NCBI GenBank assembly: GCA_031761405.1
Contig: JASEVX010000005.1
Coordinates: 30,181,127-30,245,126, forward strand
Direction of reading: 5' to 3'
Source: Serripes groenlandicus
Lineage: Eukaryota; Mollusca; Bivalvia; Cardiida; Cardiidae
DNA length: 64,000 nt
The notes below the pieces were generated by a model that was not told the DNA's origin, did not search any database, and was given only the letters and a program-made list of their open reading frames with translations. Each line of letters starts with the position of its first letter. Position 1 is the stretch's first letter. Position numbers and translations under genes: made by a program. Positions 10,586 through 22,482 of the stretch are shown piece by piece.

Positions 10586-12079
10586 GCGAGTTCATATGGG
10601 ATCCGAGAACAGCCCGAGTGCACTCGGAATCCATTTGAACGGTGATACTTTTAACCTAAGTGACGTCATTTTGACCTTTTGACCCGATTCCTAATAACCC
10701 ACCTCAAGCCTGGAGTTACTAGCATTTCAAAATTTCCATCTCTTTTCAGTAATTACACCAACATTTATAGAGCCTTTCCATGCTCTTTCCAAGATACTCT
10801 CAACGTTGTCTGCTGCTGATTTGTTGTATGTGGAAAAGGGTTAAGGGTCTGTTAGCGCTTGTACGGGTATCGCACTAAGAACATGTGAATTTTGAACACC
10901 CTGAGGCCTGTTAGAGCTTGTCGGTGCTTGCACGACTATTGCGGGCGAGTCCCATGGTCAATGTACGATAGTTCAGACACTGGGCGGGGAACATGCGATT
11001 TCAACACGGGCACGCAGCGGGTAATATTCGCCTTGTGGGCTCTGTACGACATACTTGACGATTCAAGGTGGAATATCTTTCGAGTTCCACAAAGAGTGTG
11101 GTACAGGATGGCAATTGCCCCTGCAGCTCCTCTGTGCAAGGATCTTAATTTATCATTAGTAGGTGTATTTTAGCTAACTAGCTAAAAATGAGAAATGTTC
11201 AGATATCGCAGAACTAGTTTATTCTTGTGCCAGGTATTTCCGAGCGCTTCGTGACCTGTTTGCAATGTCCGTACGGATATCCCACCTTCAAAAGATGTTA
11301 GGAGCCTGTAGGCATGTGACCAGAAGTTACGATTGTAAGGAGATTTTAAAAGTGGGGGGGGGAATCATACTATTTTAAAATTGATGGACATCGTAGGTAT
11401 ATGTGACCGATGCATATGCGAGACAAAATAAATGTTATGCAATTTAAGTAGATAATGTAAGGATAATACATTTTGAAATAAAAATCTGGTAGAATAACAG
11501 TTTGATTATGTTTGTTGGTGATGTGATCAATAATGTATTATTTCTGAAAGCAAATATACTTCTTGTTACTTTGAAACCAAATTATTACCAAAATGTTGAA
11601 AAATAAATGAAATAAAGGAATTTTCTTGTCTCTCTGGTGATGTCGTTTTTATCGAAAATTCTGAAAGGGATGTAGGGTAATTCAAATTACAATAAAATTG
11701 TTATTTGACGGTAAATTTCTTTTAAATTATGTTTTTGAATCCAGGAAATGATACACATTAAGAAATTATCAAGCTGATCATAGTTTGAAATGATGCACAT
11801 TAGGCTCCTACTACCTTAAAAATATAGCCTACCTAGTATCACTTAAACTCCAGTCAAAATTACCTTGCGATAGGTTTGCGAGTAATTTGCGACGAATTTC
11901 TAGCTATTTTCGGACGGAATCCTTCGGGACTCCTCGCGGGCATCAAGTTACTTTTAACTCGGACTTAAAACCTTATTGCACATTAATCGGCTGATGCCTG
12001 GCCGATGTCCGGTCGGGCATCACACATATCGGAAGAGCACCGGGCCAATGTCTGGACTACCCAGACAATTCAGACGTCA
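10586..12079. other. Intergenic, with a more GC-rich word-like stretch
   Basis: A truncated TTAA-type MITE end lies at about 10780-10844 (CTGCTGATTTGTTGTATGTG, GAAAAGGGTTAA). The part at 10855-11340 is GC-richer and rich in near-repeated words such as GCTTGTACGGGTATCGCAC and GCTTGCACGACTATTGCGGG. It resembles the word arrays at 37.6 and 42.7 kb but is weaker. 11340-12079 shows nothing recognisable. Confidence 0.45.
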
Positions 12080-12768
12080 TTCATTTTTTTGTATGTTAAA
12101 ATGTTTCAAAATGTTTGTATTGATGATATGTAGGCCAAAATTGGTCATGTCTGTTCAAAAACAAGGTCACAAGGCCAAATTGAAGGAAAATCTCGTCAAC
12201 ACTGTAGAAGCCACATTTTTTAAAATGTGATCAGAATGTCTATCTTAATGATATCTAGGCTAAATTCGAATATGGGTCAAGTCAGTTTAAGAAATTGGTC
12301 ACAAGGTCAAATTGAAGGAAAATCTTGTTAATACTCTGGAGGCCGCATTCTTTGCCTTAGCAGCTTGCAACTTTGTCAGAATGTTGTATTGATAATATCT
12401 AGTTAACTTTCGAATATGGATCATATCATGTAAACAACAAAAATAGGTCACAACGCCAAATGAAGGAAAATCTTGATAACACTCTGGAGGTTGCATTTTG
12501 AATCTTTGTCAGAATAATTGTCTTGATGAGTTTTGCATTGACCAAACACTTTCTCCCAGTCTAGTACATGGTTTAGAGAATTATTTCTACTTGATGGAAG
12601 TTGATTTAACTTTGACATATTTCTCAATATAATAAGGCAGAAACTTCAAAATATTCTGCCTTTACCTGCTGTCAAATTTTCCTTTGATTCTTCATGTCTT
12701 AAATGTGTATACTTGTGAGCTCTTGCACTCAGGTGAGCGATATAGAGCCAGCAATGTCCTCTTGTTTT
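12080..12768 (+). mobile_element. HINE-like element with its 3' end (5' end not found)
   Basis: Three to four core repeats of about 115-125 bases are marked by GGTCACAAGGTCAAATTGAA and GAAAATCTTGTTAAC, then ...TCTGGAGG, and cover about 12120-12530. A 3' end follows at 12716-12768: GCACTCAGGTGAGCGATATAG, a weak hairpin, and TCCTCTTGTTTT. The CTCTTGTT end is the same as in the other elements. No 5' hairpin or microsatellite was found, so it is probably truncated. Confidence 0.6.
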
Positions 12769-13263
12769 AAAATTAGCAGTTTCATAATATTTACAATTCT
12801 TGATATGATCTTTCAACTCCTTAACAATAAATACATAAACATAAGCTGCAATTGTTATTTCCTTTCACATTTTCCCTACTCCAACCTTCCTGCAGCCCCC
12901 AGGCCATCAGCACTTTCAGTGCTTTGATTTATCAATGTTTTCAAAACATGTCTGCTGTAGAGGCATCATAATGCGTCTGTTTGTCGGACACACAAATACA
13001 CCATGATTGATAGACTAATAGTGCGTCGAGCTAGGGACCAGGTCCCGTCACCCTAAAAGCGCTCATCTTCCAACAAATTATACCACATGTTATCACCTTG
13101 TCAACATGTATACAACCTGAACAAACAATGATCCCTTGTCCATTGCAGTATGCTGGGTAAATGCATCTGATTGTAAATAATAAATAAAGAGTCATAAATG
13201 CACCGGACCGAGTCTTAAATAACTGAATAAACCACTAAGTAAAGATCCTTACACGATTATCAG
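12769..13263. other. Repeat flank, then unassigned sequence
   Basis: 12769-12935 is the empty-site copy of 10091-10255. 12940-12985 has weak MITE-like words (GTTTTCAAAACATGTCTGC). 12990-13263 shows nothing recognisable. Confidence 0.5.
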
Positions 13264-13487
13264 ACGCCCTTTCCCTCATATAGACGCTTTATGACGCCTC
13301 TGAAGCAGACGACTTTTTGAAGACATGGCGACAAAAGAAGAAATTGCTCAAAAAGATTCTCCTTTTGTCACTATGTTTTCAACTCTATTTAATCATTGTA
13401 CTTACATTTAAAGGGAGTTTCCTATGTTTTCGGGGTATATGTTTTTAAAGTCGTCTGCTGAAGATTTGTTGTATGTGGGAAAAGGTA
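13264..13487 (+). mobile_element. TTAA-type MITE
   Basis: The family start CCCTTTCCCTCATATAGACG leads to CAGACGACTTTTTGAAGACAT. The inner part has lost much of the central palindrome (AAATTGCTCAAAAAGATTCT). The copy ends GTCGTCTGCTGAAGATTTG then TTGTATGTGGGAAAAGG. The TTAA ends are degraded. Confidence 0.7.
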
Positions 13488-14879
13488 AAAGCGCTTTCAT
13501 TCACACATCGATTAGGTCTGAATACCGTTTCTAACAGTGTAACAGTTTATATACGTATGTCCCTTCTAATAAGCTACTTCTTTGATATACTAATAGGAAA
13601 TCCGCTGTAGTGGCCGAGTGCGGGAAGTGAGATACAGGGCGTCCTGGATCTAAACCTGATTTGGAGAGAGCTTCCTACATAAGCTTAATGCTTTCTTTCC
13701 AATCCTTTTTATATTTGATACAAGAGAAAGTTGATGCAAGGCATCAATGTCGCCGGAAAAGACTGCATTGATTTATTTATGTATTCTTGACTTTCCTTAG
13801 TCTATTCAAACATTTGCTTATAAATTTTATATTCATACCTATACATTAGGGTATCTATAAAAAATTAACGAAATGTGTACACATTTATCTTGGCTTAAAT
13901 TTAATTTTGCTGTTGTTACTTATTTAAATAATAGTATTCATTCATATAATTTCAATGTTTGTCAATCTTATTCGAATCACAAGGTAAATATCCTGTTATT
14001 GCTTTAAAGGGAGGTAATTTGAAGAAAACAAAAGTCTTCAAAAGGAGAAATATATCAGCATTACCGTCTACAGTTTAAATTGTTCTATTGTTCTATTGTT
14101 GTTTGTGGATTTAAAAATGTTCTTTTTTTCTTATTTCTACATGTACAACGAAATATTGCGGCTTCTCTTTGACGATTCGTCTTGTACTTGTCTAAAATAA
14201 AATAATATCACTCGCTTTTTCTTATCGAAATGCGCATGCGCGAAAATCGATGTTAAAGGTCACGAAACTACACAACAGAATAGGGTCTATATTTAGCTTA
14301 GAAACAGTTCCTACTTTAGATATTCATGGATTAACATTATTAAATGAATTCTACACAAATCAAGACATCTCTTTGAACATGAAAACAACATTTAGTAAGT
14401 TAAAATTGCTATTAAAAGGAGAATCCGAAATTGACCTCAATGATGACACATAAGAGTCTGCATTAGGGGGTGTTGGTTCACGTCTTGAAGGGACCACTTT
14501 TTTCTTCGTAAATAAGACAAAAAACTTAAATGCGAGTGAAATAAAAAAAACTGCAAACATTAAAAAATCGGAATATTTATTTCATTTTAGATGTGTCATT
14601 TATTAGTGTTCGTAAACAACCACAATTGTAATATGTTCAAAATCATCTAGATTTGTTTCTTTCTAATAATAAGCCGCCCTCCCATGTGATTTCCGAAAAC
14701 CTATTAAAAATAGAAGTCGCGGGCTTCTGCCCGGCGACTAATGACTTGTATTAATATGTATATGTAATAACGAATATAAAAACCAAGCATCCTTTTGCAA
14801 TTTCAATCCTAATACTAATTAACAAGTATATTATATTTCTATCAGTGTATTGTCGTCGGGATATAACATAAATACTGTT
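13488..14879. other. Intergenic; possible SINE head relic and one 67-codon ORF
   Basis: 13600-13680 (AATCCGCTGTAGTGGCCGAGTG) resembles the head of the SINE at 36044. 14115-14205 (TACAACGAAATATTGCGGC) recurs at about 18838-18930 on the other side of the satellite. An ORF at 14250-14453 has no recognisable motif and no neighbouring gene signals; I do not call it a gene. Confidence 0.4.
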
Positions 14880-15075
14880 ACACCAAAGGGGAAACTAATA
14901 AGACGTTATTCATGAACACGGTTCTCGACTCCAACCACAGGGTAATCTAATATGACAGTGTTGACGAACACGGTTTTACTGTTCACGACTTCCACCACAG
15001 GGTAATATAATAGAACAATGCTCATATACACGGTTTAATTCATACACCAAAGGGGAAACTAATAGAACGGTACTC
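14880..15075. repeat. Satellite monomers (~104 bp), diverged edge
   Basis: About two monomers carry CACCACAGGGTAATATAATAG, GAACA.TG.TCATG.ACACGG and ATTCATACACCAAAGGGG. They are separated from the main array by the 246-bp repeat block. Confidence 0.75.
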
Positions 15076-15745
15076 ATATGGTAGTTGTCTTTATCCCACC
15101 GCTGCCACCAAATGTAACGTGCAGGGCTTAAAGACACAGAAGATCCCTTCAGCGAAAAGTATACTCAACCCTGAAGGGGTCCACTTGTCTTATATATCTA
15201 ACCCTAAACCTCATCACCCGAAACGGTGATGCTAATTTGCATATTCGTTACAATACTTCCCACTCCGAGAAGACTCGTCCCGAGTCTTGGCCTGGGAAAT
15301 CCAGGGGTAATGCAACTCCGGTATGGCAGTTGTCTTCATCCCCCCACATCGGCCACCAATGTAACGTGCCGGGCTAAAGACGCAGAAGATCCCTTCTGCG
15401 AAAAGTATACTCAACCCTGAAGGGGTCCACTTGTCTTATATATTTAACCCAAAGACCATCACTTCGAACCGGTGATGCTAATTTGCATATTCGTTACAAT
15501 ACTTCCCACTCCGAGAAGAATCGTCCATAGTCTTGGCCTGGGAAACCCATGGGTAAGGCAACTCCGATATGGCAGTTGTCTTTATCCCACCGCTGTCACC
15601 AATGTAACGTGCCGGGCTAAAGACGCAGAAGATCCCTTCAGCGAAAAGTATACTCAACCCTGAAGGGGTCCACTTGTCTTATATATTTAACCCAAAGACC
15701 ATCACTTCGAACCGGTGATGCTAATTTGCATATTCGTTACAATAT
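15076..15745. repeat. 246-bp tandem repeat, about 2.7 copies
   Basis: Landmarks such as GGTGATGCTAATTTGCATAT recur at about 15226, 15472 and 15717, a period of 246. Each unit holds TGTAACGTGC.GGGCTAAAGA, CCCTGAAGGGGTCCACTTGT and an ATTTGCATAT octamer-like motif. The block starts and ends inside the 104-bp satellite (AATAGAACGGTACTCATAT on the left, TAATAGAACAGTGGTCATGG on the right), so it interrupts that satellite. Confidence 0.85.
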
Positions 15746-18015
15746 AATAGAACAGTGGTCATGGACACGGTTTAATTCATACATCAAAGAGGTAACTAAT
15801 AGTACGGTACTCATGGACACTGTAAACGACTCCCATCACAGGGTATAATCTAATAGGACAGTGTTCATGAGCACAGTATAATTCATACACCAACGGGGTA
15901 AGTAATAGGACGGTACCGATGGACACTGTTCACTAATCCAACCACAGGGTAATATAATAGAACAGTGGTCATGGACTCGGTTTAATTTATACATAAAAAG
16001 GTAACTAATAGGACGGTACTCATGAACACTGTTCACGACTCCCACCACCGTGGAATCTAATAGGACAGTGTTCATGAACACGATTTAATTCATACACCAA
16101 AGGGATAAGTAATAGGACGGTACCGATGGACACTGTTCACTAATCCAACCACAGGGTAATATAATAGAACAGTGGTCATGGACTCGGTTTAATTTATACA
16201 TAAAAAGGTAACTAATAGGACGGTACTCATGGACACTGTTCACGACTCCCACCACCGTGGAATCTAATAGGACAGTGTTCATGAACACGATTTAATTCAT
16301 ACACCAAAGGGATAAGTAATAGGACGGTACCGATGGACACTGTTCACTAATCCAACCACAGGGTAATATAATAGAACAGTGGTCATGGACTCGGTTTAAT
16401 TTATACATAAAAAGGTAACTAATAGGACGGTACTCATGGACACTGTTCACGACTCCCACCACCGTGGAATCTAATAGGACAGTGTTCATGAACACGATTT
16501 AATTCATACACCAAAGGGATAAGTAATAGGACGGTACCGATGGACACTGTTCACTAATCCAACAACAGGGTAATATAATAGAACAGTGGGCATGGACACG
16601 GTTTAATTTATACATCAAAAGGTAACTAATAGGACGGTACTCATGGACACTGTTCACGACTCCCACCACCGTGGAATATAATAGGACAGTGTTCATGAAC
16701 ACGATTTAATTCATACACCAAAGGGATAAGTAATAGGACGGTACCGATGGACACTGTTCACTAATCCAACCACAGGGTAATATAATAGAACAGTGGTCAT
16801 GGACTCGGTTTAATTTATACATCAAAAGGTAACTAATAGGACGGTACTCATGGACACTGTTCACGACTCCCACCACCGTGGAATCTAATAGGACAGTGTT
16901 CATGAACACGATTTAATTCATACACCAAAGGGATAAGTAATATGACGGTACCGATGGACACTGTTCACTAATCCAACCACAGGGTAATATAATAGAACAG
17001 TGGTCATGGACTCGGTTTAATTTATACATAAAAAGGTAACTAATAGGACGGTACTCATGGACACTGTTCACGACTCCCACCACCGTGGAATCTAATAGGA
17101 CAGTGTTCATGAACACGATTTAATTCATACACCAAAGGGATAAGTAATAGGACGGTACCGATGGACACTGTTCACTAATCCAACCACAGGGTAATATAAT
17201 AGAACAGTGGTCATGGACTCGGTTTAATTTATACATCAAAAGGTAACTAATAGGACGGTACTCATGGACACTGTTCACGACTCCCACCACCGTGGAATCT
17301 AATAGGACAGTGTTCATGAACACGATTTAATTCATACACCAAAGGGATAAGTAATAGGACGGTACCGATGGACACTGTTCACTAATCCAACCACAGGGTA
17401 ATATAATAGAACAGTGGACATGGACACGGTTTAATTTATACATCAAAAGGTAACTAATAGGACGGTACTCATGGACACTGTTCACGACTCCCACCACCGT
17501 GGAATCTAATAGGACAGTGTTCATGAACACGATTTAATTCATACACCAAAGGGATAAGTAATAGGACGGTACCGATGGACACTGTTCACTAATCCAACCA
17601 CAGGGTAATATAATAGAACAGTGGGCATGGACACGGTTTAATTTATACATCAAAAGGTAACTAATAGGACGGTACTCATGGACACTGTTCACGACTCCCA
17701 CCACCGTGGAATCTAATAGGACAGTGTCCATGAACATAATTTAATTCATACACCAAAGGGATAAGTAATAGGACGGTACCGATGGACACTGTTCACTAAT
17801 CCAACCACAGGGTAATATAATAGAACAGTGGGCATGGACCCGGTTTAATTTATACATCAAAAGGTAACTAATAGGACGGTACTCATGGACACTGTAAACG
17901 ACTCCCACCACAGGGTATAATCTAATAGGACAGTGTTCATGAACACAGTATAATTCATACACCAAAGGGGGTAAGTAATAGGACGGTACTCATGGACACT
18001 GTTCACTAATCCAAC
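15746..18015. repeat. 207-bp satellite array built from two ~104-bp monomers
   Basis: Monomer A (GGACGGTACCGATGGACACT ... AAAAGGTAACTAATA) alternates with monomer B (GGACGGTACTCATGGACACT ... AAAGGGATAAGTAATA). The 207-base dimer repeats about ten times from roughly 15880 to 17960 with very few differences; edge copies are diverged. 207 is divisible by 3, so each dimer shows the same 67-codon minus-strand frame ending in a stop. This is a consequence of periodicity, not evidence of genes. Related monomers lie at 14880, 19640 and throughout 31-34 kb. Confidence 0.95.
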
Positions 18016-18177
18016 CTTAAGCTTTCATCATTGTTCACCAATTCAATGGGTTGAGTCTTTATCTCTCTCCAATAACACATTAAATTAACACAGAATCCGT
18101 TTATCTTCGTCCCTGTTATCATTGTGGCAAAGGGAGAAATCCAAATATGTAATGCCTTAATTTTTTCCATTTACTGT

Positions 18178-18494
18178 TTTAACCATTTCGCACATATATA
18201 CCCTTTATGACCCTCTGTAGCAGACAACTTTTGAAATTATTGTGGAAAACGGTGACATTGCTAATTTATAGAGATTTTCTATGTTTTGTACTTGATGATT
18301 TCAAAGTATGTCAGGTCGAACATCACTGAAATCATTGTGGCAAAAGGAGAAATTACTCATAATAAGCAATATCTGCATTTGCCACACTTTTCAATTATCT
18401 GTATCATACTATCATTTATAGAGATTTTTTATATTTTGTACTTGATAATTTCAAAGTCGTCTGCTGCAGATTTGTTTTATGTGGGAAATGGTTA
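18178..18494 (+). mobile_element. TTAA-type MITE with an internal partial duplication
   Basis: It begins TTTTAACCATTTCGCACATA and ends CTGCTGCAGATTTGTTTTAT, GTGGGAAATGGTTAA. The GAAATCATTGTGGCAAAAGGAG and TAGAGATTTT.TAT.TTTTGT blocks each occur twice, so this copy is longer than the usual ~225 bases. Confidence 0.75.
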
Positions 18495-19236
18495 AACCCT
18501 TATCCACTATCACGACTTACCGATACAAACCAAAAACAGATATACTGTGTGTCAGCATTATTTGACAAAACAAATATCATAACAGGTCGTGTGTTCAATA
18601 CAAATAGTTGATTGTTTTTGGTACAAATTGAAATTTATCATAACCTCTTTTCCATTTATCTTTAGTATTAGTCTTATATATAACTTTTCATGATCAGTTT
18701 AACTCTAAATCATCTAATTCACTTACAACACAGACACTGACAGGTTGAATATCCTACATTATACTTAAATCTTCAAATACCGATATCTGCATTACTAACT
18801 ACGGATTTTTTTTTTTTTCCAAAGACTGGATTTGAATGTACTTTTTTTTATTTCTTCATGTGCAACGAAATATTGCGGCTTCTTTGATGCTTTGCGTCAA
18901 ACATTCGTCTTACTATTACATAAAATATCTTAATTGAAAAGCTTTCATTACATATGTACTTAAATTTCTGAGTTTAGAAACATTAGTGCTTCGAAAAGTT
19001 GTTTACGTTTATACATGCTAGGATTGGACCTTTTACGGAGGTCAGAATATAAATTGCATTCAATCATAAAATGGTAATCGTCTTCGATCTATTACATGTA
19101 ATACATTTCCTATCTACATGTGGGATACAGTTTGGGCGATGCCACCTGCCAGTTCCAATGGAAAAATTATGTGATGAGAGTAGTAACCTTGACATTGCAG
19201 CAATTAAATTATTACTGAACTTACATTTTAAATACA
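18495..19236. other. Intergenic
   Basis: 18838-18930 is similar to 14115-14205 (TGCAACGAAATATTGCGGC). The remainder shows no gene or repeat. Confidence 0.45.
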
Positions 19237-19800
19237 ACTGAAAGTTGAAGGGGACAATGGATTTAAAGAAAATACTGCGTGGTGAATTATCAATTCTTGC
19301 ATTCCTGTTCTGTACATTATTATCACGCAAACGTTGTTTGACTCATAACAGATCCGCTGTGGTCGAATGGTTAGCGTCGGGGATTTGAAACCGGGTGTCC
19401 CGGGTTTGATCCACAGTCGCGGCACTACGGTCATGGTTGAGTGCCTTTGGGCAAGGTACATTTTCTAGTCTAGAACTGGTTTGTTTACCCAGGGATCATG
19501 TATAAGTGAACTGTCGCCGTGAAATATCTGAGTAAATATTAAAAGCGGCGTAAAACCCACATAAGTTACGTTACCAACACCCTGAGCTAACCAAACTTCA
19601 TAGAAACCTAATGATGACACTAATTGCTTAGTATAGAAACCCACGACACTGTTCTCAACTCTCACCACAAGTTATATAATAGGACAGTGTTTATGGACAT
19701 GGTATACTTCATACACATAAGAGGAAACTAATAGGACGAAACTCATGGATACTGTTCACTACTCCCACCTGAGTTGAATCGAGGTGCGTTCGTTTGTTTT
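19237..19800 (+). repeat. Diverged single copy of the 31-34 kb repeat unit
   Basis: The order of parts is the same as in the large array: GGGGACAATGGATTTAAAGA, TTCTTGCATTCCTGTT, a SINE (19351-19562), one arm of the TTAGCTCAGGGTG hairpin (GTTACGTTACCAACACCCTG), a satellite monomer (CACGACACTGTTCTCAACTC ... GGACGAAACTCATGGATACT), and CGAGGTGCGTTCG. It lies about 11 kb left of the array. Confidence 0.8.
19351..19562 (+). mobile_element. tRNA-derived SINE
   Basis: The head shows box A (TGGTCGAATGG) and box B (GGTTTGATCC), resembling class II tRNAs (Ser/Leu-like). The body contains CACTACGGTCATGGTTGAGT, CCTTTGGGCAAGGTACATTT and CTGGTTTGTTTACCCAGGGA. The tail is CTGTCGCCGTGAAATATCTG...GCGGCGTAAAACCC. 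The body resembles conserved central domains known from metazoan SINEs; I cannot say which one. Confidence 0.85.
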
Positions 19801-20542
19801 AACAAAGGACAGCCCTTAGGGTAGGCACTGCACCATTTTACTCCAGGAAAACCCAGAAAAAACAAAAAGCAGGTAACTGTACTAATAGTTAGCACCTCAG
19901 CAGGATCCCTAATTAAACCCTGGCAGTGACCCCATATTCTTCACGGTGTATTATCTTTGCACAGCTGTTTGGGTCAAGCTTATCAAATACAGGACAGGGC
20001 ATGATTACATTATAACCTTTATTCTATGAATCACAAGAAAGTCTAAGTGAAGTTAAAACCGAGTATTTATTTCATTAGAATTCAAGCTTTTTTTTCTTTA
20101 CTGGGATGATTACTAAGTAATACAAGAATGAAGGAAAACATGCAAACATTAATTTGTACTAAACTATTTCAACTATTTCTCTTTTTTGCAGACAGAAAAA
20201 GGTGCTATTTAATATCAGTTTCTGCTAGAGTAGTCAAAAATACAATGTCTGCACATTTTACACAGAAACAGAAAGTATAATCAAACTGCCTGTAAAGTAA
20301 CAATGATGCTGTCTTGGTTCAAAATTCCTTTCTTATTTGTTGGTGCTGTTTACAGATAGTACATTGAAAAAGAGCAATTTCTCTAATTTGACTTCAATGA
20401 TTTCAACTCTTATTCAATAAATAAATTTTCACTTATATATATTTATAGGTTTATGCATAATTTTGTCTCAACAGTTGTTTGCTGCAGAACATATGTTGGG
20501 AAAGGGTTAAGAGTTGTTTATTTGTTTGTTTGAATGTTTTTT
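19801..20542. other. Intergenic with one MITE relic
   Basis: A TTAA-type MITE relic lies at about 20350-20511 and ends TATGTTGGGAAAGGGTTAA. Nothing else was recognised. Confidence 0.5.
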
Positions 20543-20822
20543 AGGCTGCTTTCAACAATATTTCCGTTATATCATTATACATTACAATAATTACCTGTCA
20601 TATCTTTCTGCACACTGATGCAGCCGTGTTAATGCTATCCCAATATTACTTGCACCAAAGATAAAATTTAAAAAGTTTGATTTGAAAATATCTGCAGAAA
20701 ATATGAAAACATTTTGAAATTGGAAGCATTTTTTTGTGAATGAAATACTGGTGTGAGAAAGTTAGGCAGCGCATGGTTAAATGAACTGGCTGCTGTGATA
20801 TATCTGAAATAATGTTGAAACC
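20543..20822. repeat. Two SINE 3' fragments in opposite orientation
   Basis: 20543-20578 is a minus-strand 3' tail (GCTGCTTTCAACAATATTTC). 20740-20822 is a plus-strand 3' part (ACTGGTGTGAGAAAGTTAGG ... CTGCTGTGATATATCTGAAA). The sequence between them is unassigned. Confidence 0.6.
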
Positions 20823-20887
20823 TATATCTGTAAGTGAGGGAGGTATCCAAATTCAATGCAATTATTGAAAACAAAATGCTTAATGGT

Positions 20888-21093
20888 ATTTATTTGTTTT
20901 ATTGGTGTTTTAAACCATTTCAACATTATTTCAGTTATATCATGTTGACAGTTCACCTTTTCATGCTCCCTGGGTAAACAAACCAGTACTTGGCTAGGAA
21001 ATGTGCCTTGCCAAAGGGCACTCTGCCATGACCACCATGATCGGAGGATTGAACCCTGGATGCCCGGTTCCAAATCCCTGACAGCGGATTCCT
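20888..21093 (-). mobile_element. tRNA-derived SINE, minus strand
   Basis: The 3' tail lies on the left (ATTGGTGTTTTAAACCATTT). The body (CCCTGGGTAAACAAACCAGT, GTGCCTTGCCAAAGGGCACT) and the tRNA-like head (AGGATTGAACCCTGGATGCC, AATCCCTGACAGCGGATTCC) match the SINE family at 36044 on the opposite strand. Confidence 0.8.
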
Positions 21094-21289
21094 ACTTGAT
21101 TATAATACTGATATATTATTTTTAAAGTAGGAATTCCTTTAACTTATGCAAGAAAGAAAACTTGATTAAATCCACTATACGATTATCAGGGGGCCTGCTT
21201 GGGCACGATTTGAACCAACACATCACGTATAACATCGCTACAGAATAAAACAATGTCCGCTTTATACATGTATTATTTTCTTTTTATGA

Positions 21290-22340
21290 TTTCCTAGGGG
21301 TTGAAGTCATTGGTCTCTTTCTCCTTGCACCTTGTTGTGGTGTATCTATATGATGCCGTTTTGGTCTTTTTGTGTTAGGTGATGGCATATCAGCAATGCA
21401 CAGAAACTGTGCCTCCGTACCAAAATTGTATTTAATTTCTCCATTAATAGTTTTATGTAAGCACTTACAGTCAAGGAAATTTAAAGGTTTGCTTTCATGC
21501 TTCCCTGCTGTTTGTAAGTAATCAATCTGAAATTGAATTAAGTCAGAGATTCTTTCAATTGTTGATTTGGGTGGTAGCCATTTTCTCGGATCTGCCGTCT
21601 TAAACCTGACTTTGTGTTAGTAGCTTCTTATTTGGCTATACTTAAGTCACGGACATCCTCATAAGACATATTAGAACCCCTAAGTCTTTTGGGTGTGTAT
21701 ACATGTTTGATAAGGTCCACATACATTTGTTTGTTTAGGTAGTACCGTTCATCTTTAAAGACAAACTACATATTTCTAAAGTTACTGTTCTGTAACACAA
21801 ACCTGCAAATAGTATCATGTGACACTGCAAAATATTTTGGTATGAAGTCATTCCCACCAATAAATAATATGATTTATTACATTCTTTACAATGGTTTCAC
21901 ACGACTCCAAACTTGCGTTCACAAACAGATACTTCAGCGCAGAAAAAACGTTAGCACTGTCTTTTCCACATAATGTCTTTGAGCCACCTTGAAACTTTTG
22001 TAAAGATCTTTTCAAGTTATATTTATGTGCTTTGTCATTATATTTCTTCAAAATATCAAAAGAAAATTATATACAAATATAGTTTTCATCGTCTCCATCA
22101 TCTTTGCATATTTTGAATAATTTGGAAAACTACATAGCTCTTTTCAGTAGCTACATTCTGAAACTGAAAAGTACAAATTTATTTATATTATCATCCTTTA
22201 AACAACCTCCGGCTGTAATCGGGGCACAAAGTTGTGGTTGTCCTTCTGCACTATAGCTTATAACTTTATGCATTTTCAATAACTCCCGGGAAATACTTTT
22301 TGTATTATGGAAATACATGATATAAACTAAGATAATAATT
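21290..22340 (-). pseudogene. Decayed coding remnant of unknown family
   Basis: On the minus strand several frame-shifted stretches look protein-like. The longest open piece (22051-21848) reads LKKYNDKAHKYNLKR, then GGSKTLCGKDSANVFSALKY, and runs to its stop. Downstream, in changing frames, come NDFIPKYFAVSHDTICRFVL, YVDLIKHVYTPKRLRGSNMS and FNFLDCK-like text, ending about 21290 with a Lys/Arg-rich tail (TKRPKRHHIDTP). Upstream (about 22330-22150) reads ISRELLKMHKVISYSAEGQP. Multiple stops and frameshifts show it is dead. It may be a transposon-encoded or retrocopied protein; I do not recognise the family. Confidence 0.5.
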
Positions 22341-22482
22341 TAAACAAGAACTATCTTTCAAAAAGATTGTTGGCGCAATTTTGAGTATATGAAAGCGATT
22401 GGTAGCTACATGTTATAGTAAAAAGTCCGAAGGCGCTAAATGTCACAGAGTAAGAAAACATGTGCACTCAATGTGCACCCTG

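Noticed and set aside
14250..14453. 67-codon ORF as a small gene
   Set aside because: It has no family motif, promoter or splice support, and lies near dispersed repeats. It is left as unassigned.
15836..17965. Ten repeated 67-81 codon minus-strand frames (MFMNTVLLDSTVVGVV...)
   Set aside because: The satellite unit is 207 bases, a multiple of three, so one accidental frame recurs in each copy with its own stop. There is no splice or start context and no protein family.
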